From Belliella baltica DSM 15883 (GTDB taxonomy: Bacteria > Bacteroidota > Bacteroidia > Cytophagales > Cyclobacteriaceae): DNA of 64,000 nt. Under the pieces are notes generated by a model that did no database searches, was not told the origin of the DNA, and saw only the letters and a list, made by a program, of their open reading frames with translations. Location of the stretch: contig NC_018010.1 in the NCBI RefSeq assembly GCF_000265405.1, forward strand, positions 558,001 to 622,000, read 5' to 3'. Position numbers and translations under genes: made by a program. Positions 58,050-64,000 of the stretch are shown piece after piece (positions within the stretch are counted from its first letter, which is position 1; every line of letters begins with the position of its first letter).

Positions 58050-58442
58050 ATGCGAAAGACAGAAAAATTCTCTGAGGAGGCAAAGAGAAAAATTGTTATG
58101 GAAGTACTATCAGGTACTTTGACTAAAGAACAAGCAAGGCATGTTTATGGAATTAAAAGTAAATCCGCTATCTTGGAATGGATGAGGATTTTTGCTGGTT
58201 TAGAAAGGAGAGTTCCTAAGGACCCTCTTCCGATATTAAGAAACATGTCAGAAAAACAGGATTCCAACAACGAGTTAAAAGCTCGTATTAAGCAACTTGA
58301 AGAAGAGTTGAAGCTTAGCCAGTTAAAGGGCAGGGCATATCAGATCATGGTCGATATTGCCAAAGAAGAATATGGGCTGGATCTTGAAAAAAAGTCTGGT
58401 GCCAAGCAGTTCAAAGACTCAAAGAAGAAGAGCCAAGGATAA
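58050..58442 (+). CDS. IS3 OrfA, helix-turn-helix protein
   Basis: 130 residues: an N-terminal HTH (KFSEEAKRKIVMEVLSGTLT then KEQARHVYGIKSKSAILEWM) and a leucine-zipper-like helix (NNELKARIKQLEEELKLSQL). It recognises the IS ends and regulates transposition. Ends in a TAA that lies in the loop of the hairpin 58431-58450. Confidence 0.92.
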   Translation: MRKTEKFSEEAKRKIVMEVLSGTLTKEQARHVYGIKSKSAILEWMRIFAGLERRVPKDPLPILRNMSEKQDSNNELKARIKQLEEELKLSQLKGRAYQIMVDIAKEEYGLDLEKKSGAKQFKDSKKKSQG

Positions 58443-58450
58443 GCTTGGCT
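58388..58450 (+). promoter_or_regulatory. Programmed -1 frameshift signal of the IS3 element
   Basis: A AAA AAG (58388-58394), in the orfA frame, is a classical bacterial slippery heptamer. About 36 bases later AGCCAAG/CTTGGCT (58431-58437, 58444-58450) forms a stem, with the orfA stop in the loop. The -1 frame is open from 58388 into orfB, giving the OrfAB transposase. Confidence 0.75.
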
Positions 58451-59458
58451 CAACTTTGTGGATTGTTTGGCAAGAGCAGACAAGGTTACTATAAAGGTAT
58501 CAATAATGTTTGTAAAGAGGCATTTGAGGAAGATTTGGTGCTAAGTTTTGTTCTCAAGATCAGGAAGAAGGCTAAAACATCCAGGTGGGGGTTGAGAAAA
58601 ATGTATTCTTTGATAAAGAAAGATTTAACCCTACATAAAATCAAGATAGGCAGAGATAAACTGTTTGATCTGCTTCGTATGAACGGATTATTAGTTACTA
58701 AGAGAAAAAGGAGGTTTTTCACTACCCAGAGCCATCATTGGCTAAGGAAGTACCATAATCTTGTTGAAAATATGGTTGTCTCAAGACCCAACCAGTTATG
58801 GGTCTCCGATATTACCTATGTCGAGCTTAACAGGGAAGTCATGTATCTGTATCTTATTACAGATGCTTATTCCCAGAAAATAGTGGGCTGGAATCTTTCT
58901 TTTGACCTGAAGGCTGAATCGGCGCTTGATGCCCTAAAAATGGCTTTTCAATCTCAGAAATACATTGAACCATACTCCCTGATTCATCACTCAGACCGTG
59001 GGGTACAGTACTGCAGTTATGATTACACGGACCTTTTAAAAAAGAAAAAAGTCTGGATCAGTATGACGAAGCCTGCCTCCCCACATGAAAATGCCATAGC
59101 AGAAAGAGTAAACGGTATTCTTAAAGAAGAGTGGTTGGATGATATTGCTAGAGAACAAGGTGTCAATGCACAAAAATATATAAGTCAGATCATCAAAATC
59201 TATAATGATATGAGACCGCACGAAGGACTGGGGAGTAATCTTACGCCAAACCAAGTACATGACGAAGGTTTTCTAAGGCATGATACCGAACGCGTTATTG
59301 GGAATAAGTACAGCTGGAAAAAGAAGACCGAACCTGTTAAGATCCGGTCTGAAAATAGCAACACTATCGGACCAAACGACTATTCCTTGGCAAGTTGCTC
59401 CTCAGCAGAGCTTGCCTCCGCTTCATCGTGGTATTGTAAGTTATCCCAAACTTCTTAG
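58388..59458 (+). CDS. IS3 OrfB transposase (made as OrfAB by -1 frameshift)
   Basis: Catalytic part of about 356 codons in the frame opened at the slippery site. It contains QRLKEEEPRISLAQLCGLFG, the SRQGYYK motif, and the rve DDE core: Asp in QLWVSDITYVEL, Asp in LIHHSDRGVQYCS, Glu in PHENAIAERVNGILKEEWL. A TTG at 58445 is the first possible independent start, but the upstream codons already match IS3 transposases, which supports production as a fusion. The last ~35 residues (SNTIGPNDYSLASCSSAELA) look added or divergent. Confidence 0.9.
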   Translation, partial: KKVWCQAVQRLKEEEPRISLAQLCGLFGKSRQGYYKGINNVCKEAFEEDLVLSFVLKIRKKAKTSRWGLRKMYSLIKKDLTLHKIKIGRDKLFDLLRMNGLLVTKRKRRFFTTQSHHWLRKYHNLVENMVVSRPNQLWVSDITYVELNREVMYLYLITDAYSQKIVGWNLSFDLKAESALDALKMAFQSQKYIEPYSLIHHSDRGVQYCSYDYTDLLKKKKVWISMTKPASPHENAIAERVNGILKEEWLDDIAREQGVNAQKYISQIIKIYNDMRPHEGLGSNLTPNQVHDEGFLRHDTERVIGNKYSWKKKTEPVKIRSENSNTIGPNDYSLASCSSAELASASSWYCKLSQTS

Positions 59459-59513
59459 AAATTGAAATACTAACTATATTTGAACAATAAAAGTGTCAAC
59501 CATTTTCAGGACG

Positions 59514-60084
59514 AGACAAAATGACAGTGTAGTCGGATTGACGAGAGGGCATAGCAATCCCAGTAAGCATGTTTTTTTGTGTTTTCATACTTTGAGTGTT
59601 TGAAGTCTAGAGGGAAACTGAATGGATTTGGAGAATTAGCAATCAGATTGACAGCGAAGCCAAATCTTTGTACATGGTACGTGGTACTTGGTACAATTCT
59701 CGCATTTGAGTTTCTTAAATCTTAGACAAGACAATTCCATTCAGGGGAATATCCTCTGTTAGACTTGGGTTAAGAAGATTGATTTTGGGTCTTGCCTATC
59801 GGGGCTTCTGCAGGAGCGATAGGATAGGAAGATTGGCGAGCGCATCCATGACGTATGTGTTTTGGAAAAGCGTATCTGAGTAGATGGCTCTTGGGAATAA
59901 TAGGTTTAAATAGGGTTCTTTGGCTTGCGCTCAAAGAGGATTTCGAACTTTGAGATAGGCTCAATATAATTCCACATAAGTTCTATAATGAAGAACTCGT
60001 ATGAAACATTAGATATTGTTCTATTTTTCAGATGTCTAATCACATCAGCAAGTAATTCAATAATTATTGAAAAAATAAATATTC
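59514..60084. other. Non-coding region, IS3 to regulator genes
   Basis: No credible gene. GTAC occurs four times at 7-bp spacing (59670, 59677, 59684, 59691), and the rest is low-information AT-rich sequence. A 64-codon minus-strand frame at 59770-59964 has no family features. Confidence 0.4.
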
Positions 60085-60120
60085 AAGGTTGACTTTTATA
60101 TAAAAAAGGTTGACATTTAT
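60085..60120 (+). promoter_or_regulatory. Two 15-bp direct repeats 21 bp apart, probable operator
   Basis: AAGGTTGACTTTTAT (60085-60099) and AAGGTTGACATTTAT (60106-60120) differ at one base and are spaced exactly two DNA turns apart. The second ends 21 bases before the first regulator gene. A likely binding site for one or both downstream HTH proteins; the TTGAC could also serve as a -33/-35 element. Confidence 0.65.
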
Positions 60121-60141
60121 CTTATATCTAAAACTGAATAT

Positions 60142-60501
60142 ATGAAAGATGGAGAGAAAGTAGCAAAATTAAGACAATTAAAGGGGATTAAACAAGAATC
60201 ACTGGCCTTTGATTTAAGTATTTCTCAATCAGAATTGTCTAGACTAGAAAATCTTGATGTAATTGAAAAAGAAATTTTATCTCAAATTGCAGATGCATTA
60301 GGTGTTTCTCAAGAGTTTTTAGAGAAATTTGATTTAGATTCTGCACTATACAATATCTCTAACAAAATTGAGAATTCAACTATTTCTGAAAATTCTAATG
60401 GGATTAGTCAAATTTTTAATCCTCTAGATAAAGTGGTCGAACTTTATGAGAGATTATTGCAAAGTGAAAGAGAAAAGATTGAAATATTAAAAAACAAATA
60501 A
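60142..60501 (+). CDS. XRE-type helix-turn-helix regulator 1
   Basis: 119 residues. HTH domain at about residues 6-58 (LRQLKGIKQESLAFDLSISQ, then SELSRLENLDVIEKEILSQI), followed by LGVSQEFLEKF and a C-terminal coiled coil (NPLDKVVELYERLLQSEREK). The C-terminal part resembles that of the next gene (NPLKETIEVFERQLEKLREE), so the two are diverged paralogues. One base separates them. Probably an autoregulator acting at the repeats upstream. Confidence 0.85.
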   Translation: MKDGEKVAKLRQLKGIKQESLAFDLSISQSELSRLENLDVIEKEILSQIADALGVSQEFLEKFDLDSALYNISNKIENSTISENSNGISQIFNPLDKVVELYERLLQSEREKIEILKNK

Positions 60502-60502
60502 A

Positions 60503-60901
60503 ATGAGTGATCTAAAAGAAATATTATCTTTTCATAAGGGCCGTAAAGTTGAAAGGGTAAGGAAATTAAGAGGTATAACCCAAGCAGACTTAGGACAAAG
60601 GCTCGGAGGAATTACAAAGCAAGCAATATCAAAATTAGAACAGTCTGAAAATATTTCTGATGATAAATTGAAAGAAATTGCGAGTGCTTTAGAAGTAACA
60701 TTTGAAGGACTGAAAGATTTTAGTGAAGAGAAAGTACTTTATAATACCATTAATTTCTACGAAAATAGCGGTGTTAATGCTTCTAGCATTAATGCCAATG
60801 TTGAAAATATTAACAACCCATTAAAAGAAACGATTGAAGTATTTGAAAGACAGCTTGAAAAACTTAGAGAGGAGTTTGTTAAAGTTTTGAAAGAAAAATA
60901 A
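60503..60901 (+). CDS. XRE-type helix-turn-helix regulator 2
   Basis: 132 residues. HTH at about residues 13-65 (KVERVRKLRGITQADLGQRL, GGITKQAISKLEQSE), a Ser/Asn-rich middle (NSGVNASSINANVENINN) and a C-terminal coiled coil. A paralogue of regulator 1, probably in the same transcript. It lies 83 bases before darT, so it may control or be controlled with the toxin-antitoxin pair, or the four genes may only share a defence-type locus. Confidence 0.85.
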   Translation: MSDLKEILSFHKGRKVERVRKLRGITQADLGQRLGGITKQAISKLEQSENISDDKLKEIASALEVTFEGLKDFSEEKVLYNTINFYENSGVNASSINANVENINNPLKETIEVFERQLEKLREEFVKVLKEK

Positions 60902-60984
60902 TTTTTCAGGCTATTCATTTAATAAAAAAATATCCTAGTTAGGGTGTTTTATGATTTCTAATTAAATTGTTACATTAAATTTAA

Positions 60985-61635
60985 ATGTCAGGGAAACAAC
61001 CAAATATTGTTAGACTTTTCAGAATAGTTCATATCAATAACGTGGAATATCTGTTGACACATGGAATGTACACGAGAAATCATATCCAAGCAGACCCTAA
61101 TTATATCAATATAGGTGATCGTGGATTAATTACTCAACGAAATGAATATCCAGTTGGTATTACTCCTCCTAATGGTGTTTTAGGTGAATATATTCCCTTT
61201 TATTTCGGTCCTCTTTCACCTATGTTACTCAATATTAAAACTGGTTACAGAGGCATTACTCAAAGGCCACAAGGTGAAATAATTTACATTGTATGTCGAT
61301 TGAATAATGTAGTAGAAAACTGTAGAGAATGGTGTTTTACTGATGGTCATGCTAAAGATCAAATGGTAACGGAATTTTACAATGACTTAAATGACATTAA
61401 TAAAATTCATTGGGATGTTGTAAATTTACGATATTGGTATCCTGTTGAAGAATTCATAGATAGACAAGTTAGAAAGCAAGCTGAATTTTTAGTAAAACAT
61501 CATGTACCTGTTAGCTGTATTAGCGGTATAGTGGTGCTGAATGAAGCAAGAAAAACATTTGTTGAAGAAATAGTAACTCGACTTGGATTAGACATCCCCG
61601 TTCTTGTTGATCCAAATAATAAATTTTATTACTAA
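60985..61635 (+). CDS. darT: DarT-family DNA ADP-ribosyltransferase toxin
   Basis: 216 residues of the DarT (DUF4433) family, which attach ADP-ribose from NAD+ to thymidine bases in single-stranded DNA. Family marks are present: RIVHINNVEYLLTHGMYTRN at the start, a GDRGLITQRNEYPVG loop with the likely catalytic Arg (about residue 52), EYIPFYFGPLSPMLLNI, FTDGHA (118-123), and RKQAEFLVKHHVPV with the catalytic Glu at 167. Length is normal and the set looks active. DarT with DarG is known to protect against phage by blocking phage DNA replication. Its stop overlaps the darG start (TAATG). Confidence 0.93.
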   Translation: MSGKQPNIVRLFRIVHINNVEYLLTHGMYTRNHIQADPNYINIGDRGLITQRNEYPVGITPPNGVLGEYIPFYFGPLSPMLLNIKTGYRGITQRPQGEIIYIVCRLNNVVENCREWCFTDGHAKDQMVTEFYNDLNDINKIHWDVVNLRYWYPVEEFIDRQVRKQAEFLVKHHVPVSCISGIVVLNEARKTFVEEIVTRLGLDIPVLVDPNNKFYY

Positions 61636-62690
61636 TGGAATATATCAAAGGAAACTTATTAGAAGCTCAAGCCCAAGCACTAGTAAATACTGTGAATACA
61701 GTTGGAGTTATGGGTAAAGGAATTGCTTTGCAATTCAAAGAAGCATTTCCAATGAATTATAAATTGTACGCAGCTGCCTGTAAGAAAAAAGAATTGCATC
61801 CTGGTCAATTGCTGGTAGTGAAAGAGCAAACTCTACAAGGTGAAAAAACTATAATCAACTTCCCTACAAAGACCGAATGGTATTTGAAATCCAAGTACGA
61901 GTATGTTGAGGAAGGATTGAAAGAATTAGCCAAGGTTATTGTTGAACACAAAATTGAAAGCATAGCGATCCCACCTTTAGGGTGTGGTAATGGTGGATTA
62001 AAATGGGACAAAGTAAGATCATTGATTGAAAAGTATCTTGGTAACTTAACTGGAGTAAATATTCAGGTATTTGAACCAAATGAAGCGGTAAAAGAAATTT
62101 TGAAACAACAGGAGTCAAATAAAGAAGTCAAATTAACTCCCGCAAGAGCGATGCTACTTTATTCCATGTATTATTATGAATCATTAGGAGAAAATGCAAG
62201 TTTATTTGTGGCAAACAAGTTGGCTTACTTTCTTCAAAGGCTGGGTGAAAAGAGTTTGAAAAATCTAAAATTTAAAGCTTATCACTATGGACCATATGCT
62301 GTGCAGGTGGAACATTTGTTACATAATGTAAATGGTAAATACCTGAAAGGTTTAGAGCAGATGAATGCTAAAGCATTTGAGCCGCTTGAACTGCAATATG
62401 ACAAGTTGATGGAAGTAAGCGATTATGTGAAGAAAGAATTGAGCTCGGAACAGAGAACAAGGCTTTCTAATTTGGTAAAACTAATTGATGGTTTTCAGTC
62501 TGCGCTTTCGTTAGAAATCCTAGCAACTGTAGATTTTATAAAAAAAGATAATCCAGGAATAACCCAAGAAGACATTGTAAATACCATTAACAATTGGTCC
62601 AATAGAAAAGGAAAATTATTCCAAGAAAAATATATACAAATAGCAAACAATCATTTGCAAAACTACAGCAGGCGACTTGAAATCTCATGA
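61635..62690 (+). CDS. darG: DarG-family antitoxin, macrodomain DNA-ADP-ribosyl glycohydrolase
   Basis: 351 residues. The N-terminal macrodomain (1-150) has GNLLEAQAQALVNTVNTVG with Asn21, GVMGKGIALQFKEAFP, FPTKTEW with the likely catalytic Lys79, and the GCGNGGL loop. It removes ADP-ribose from DNA. The C-terminal domain (about 165-345; TPARAMLLYSMYYYESLG, FKAYHYGPYAVQVEHLLHNV) matches the DarG part that binds DarT and blocks its active site. Coupled to darT by a one-base overlap, with the toxin first. Confidence 0.93.
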   Translation: MEYIKGNLLEAQAQALVNTVNTVGVMGKGIALQFKEAFPMNYKLYAAACKKKELHPGQLLVVKEQTLQGEKTIINFPTKTEWYLKSKYEYVEEGLKELAKVIVEHKIESIAIPPLGCGNGGLKWDKVRSLIEKYLGNLTGVNIQVFEPNEAVKEILKQQESNKEVKLTPARAMLLYSMYYYESLGENASLFVANKLAYFLQRLGEKSLKNLKFKAYHYGPYAVQVEHLLHNVNGKYLKGLEQMNAKAFEPLELQYDKLMEVSDYVKKELSSEQRTRLSNLVKLIDGFQSALSLEILATVDFIKKDNPGITQEDIVNTINNWSNRKGKLFQEKYIQIANNHLQNYSRRLEIS

Positions 62691-63047
62691 TTTGAAATTC
62701 CTTTGTGTGGTTAGCTACTTCTATTGTAATCGAACACTGAATTAATTATACTTAAATACTTTTAAGCATAACTAGGAGTCCTTTTACCTTTAATAAATTC
62801 TGTTTATAATCTTCACCCTAAAGAATTTATAATCGATAACAGAAGGCATTTCTGATATTTCCCTGCTCTTCATGTGTTTTATCTATTAAAAATACCCTGT
62901 AGTTGGTATTTTTTTAGTGGAAGGGATTTATTAGGTTTAAATCCTTATGCATTGATACGCCTAGTTAGTCTATGTTTTAGGATTGACTATGGAACTATAA
63001 AATAAACTGAAGTAAAAAATTATACTGTAAAACCTAACAATCTAATT
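62691..63047. other. Intergenic region darG to lipoprotein
   Basis: About 350 AT-rich bases without a gene. It includes the hairpin at 62888-62913 and probably the promoter of the gene at 63048, which I cannot place with confidence. Confidence 0.4.
62888..62915. terminator. Hairpin AAAAATACC/GGTATTTTT with T-run
   Basis: AAAAATACC (62888-62896) pairs with GGTATTTTT (62905-62913) and T residues follow. It could end the darTG transcript, though it lies almost 200 bases after darG. Confidence 0.6.
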
Positions 63048-63923
63048 ATGAATACAAGATTATCATTTTTGGTCGTCATCGCTTTAATTTTGTTTTCTTG
63101 TGAATCAAAAAAACTTAAAAGTGAAGCTGAAAAACAAACAAAATCATTTTTTTCAGCATTAAAAGAAGGTAATGAGACAAAAATGAAGGAGTTATATAGC
63201 GACTTTACGAAATTTGATAGTTACTTTAAATCAGATTCTGTAAATATCAGTACCGTAAATTATAAAGACAACATTGTTACCGTATCTGCGCGCAATAGGT
63301 TTACAAATGGTTTTGGGAAACTAACAGAAAAAGACATTTTTTTATTTTTTAAACAAGATTCTGTAGGACAACTTAAATTGTTTGATTCAAAAGGTTTGAC
63401 GGGATTTGACGAAAAAGATGAATATATTTTTGGGGTTGGAACTGGTTGCCTTAATACAGCAATTGACACTACAGATCAACAAATTTTAAAAGCTATAAAA
63501 AAAGCTGAAAAGGTAATGGTTGGCAAAGCATTAGATGTTTGGATAGAACTTAAAAAAGATATTGTAGTTTCAGATTGGAGTTGGGAGTCGGGTTACCAAG
63601 GTTCTGCTTCTGGAAAAGGAATAGTTAAAAATAATTCTACTTTTTCTGTACCAAGTTTAAAATATAAAATAACTTACAAAACAAATTCTGGAGATGAAAT
63701 AACTTCAGACAATGGTTATGTTACTTATGATTTATTTCAAGCAGGAGAAAGTAAATCATTTACCTTTTATACAAGCTATGTCGGAAACGCATCAAGAGCA
63801 TCGATTGAACTTTTATTTGATGATGATACAATTTTTAAATATTTGGTTAATAAAGAATGGACTGGAAATGAATGTGATGATTATTTCACAGAAAATCCAG
63901 ATAAGCTAAGTGAACTTGAATAA
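63048..63923 (+). CDS. Lipoprotein of unknown function
   Basis: 291 residues. Signal peptide with lipobox (LILFSC, Cys near residue 18). A helical stretch then follows (KLKSEAEKQTKSFFSALKEG) that resembles the start of NTF2-like or DUF4878-type domains. The C-terminal part is beta-rich (VSDWSWESGYQGSASGKGIV, VPSLKYKITYKTNSGDEI, QAGESKSFTFYTSYVGNASR) like FxLYD-type beta sandwiches. Two Cys near GTGCLNTA and NECDDYF. Probably envelope-anchored. No link to DarTG is evident. Confidence 0.78.
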   Translation: MNTRLSFLVVIALILFSCESKKLKSEAEKQTKSFFSALKEGNETKMKELYSDFTKFDSYFKSDSVNISTVNYKDNIVTVSARNRFTNGFGKLTEKDIFLFFKQDSVGQLKLFDSKGLTGFDEKDEYIFGVGTGCLNTAIDTTDQQILKAIKKAEKVMVGKALDVWIELKKDIVVSDWSWESGYQGSASGKGIVKNNSTFSVPSLKYKITYKTNSGDEITSDNGYVTYDLFQAGESKSFTFYTSYVGNASRASIELLFDDDTIFKYLVNKEWTGNECDDYFTENPDKLSELE

Positions 63924-64000
63924 AGTTATTTTAGGAAATTGTTTAACAATCATAAACTTTGGTTATTTAGTTTAGGGTATTCTGAACTTAGTTTTCATTG

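Larger units (their letters stand above)
57992..59513 (+). mobile_element. IS3-family insertion sequence
   Basis: Imperfect terminal inverted repeats sharing CTGAAA and GGTTGACAC: 57992-58012 and, complemented, about 59493-59513. It holds orfA and orfB overlapping in the -1 frame with a slippery heptamer. No convincing 3-4-bp target duplication is visible; the outermost bases are uncertain. Confidence 0.9.

Noticed and set aside
59670..59694. GTAC repeated four times at 7-bp spacing, considered as an operator
   Set aside because: Not near a start codon, and looks like a common simple-sequence relic.
59770..59964. 64-codon minus-strand frame
   Set aside because: Ser-rich, with no homology I recognise and no start signals.

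Overview
The window looks like chromosome from a Bacteroidota bacterium, most likely order Cytophagales (Cyclobacteriaceae-like). This is inferred from gene content, not from a search. Signs are low GC, promoters with a TAnnTTTG -7 box, almost no Shine-Dalgarno sites except a strong one before rpsU, type IX secretion (porZ, plus proteins with C-terminal sorting domains), Na+-NQR, a CstA-family permease, and Rho and IF-2 with long disordered N-terminal extensions. I saw no rRNA, tRNA or CRISPR array.

Layout. 1-1.9 kb: rpsU, a XerC/D recombinase and hpf, a group I recall as being followed by tRNAs and tuf in this phylum. Here it is cut by an IS1182-family element. 1.9-10.1 kb is an IS-riddled decay zone: IS1182, a GT39 glycosyltransferase with a broken 3' end, an orphan gene tail, an IS21 element without a target duplication, and a flippase-like membrane protein gene that lost its 5' end to IS21 and is split by an IS66-type element with a clean 8-bp target duplication. 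10.2-17 kb: AAA_14/DUF4143 ATPase, chrA, a 2OG-Fe(II) oxygenase, a lipoprotein, serS and a small secreted protein. 17-23.9 kb (minus strand): rluB; an operon of an arginase-fold protein with altered metal ligands, a cytochrome b5-like protein, a MurK-like kinase and murQ; a solitary nqrF; accD. 24-32.9 kb: cstA, an outer-membrane protein, small membrane proteins, and the rimP-nusA-infB operon. 33.3-38.7 kb: the elongasome operon mreB-mreC-mreD-mrdA-rodA. 38.9-49.1 kb: M14 peptidase, a conserved unknown, ferredoxin, tdk, porZ-recO and rho.

From 49.3 kb the sequence is accessory: a frameshifted T9SS-sorted surface protein gene, an IS256 element with 8-bp target duplication, another T9SS cargo, a gene preceded by six 11-bp iteron-like repeats, two ~495-bp direct repeats with conserved stem-loops, a GC-rich structured repeat, an IS3 element with an A AAA AAG frameshift signal, then two tandem XRE-type regulators (preceded by 15-bp direct repeats at exactly 21-bp spacing) and a DarT-DarG toxin-antitoxin pair of the anti-phage type. 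A lipoprotein closes the window.

How the genes work together: mreBCD-PBP2-RodA build lateral wall, and the MurK-like kinase with MurQ would recycle its MurNAc. PorZ is part of the machinery that exports the CTD-bearing surface proteins. rimP, nusA, infB, rho, rpsU, hpf and serS are expression housekeeping. The most promising unexplained items are the repeat-rich 55-58 kb region and the regulator-DarTG module.
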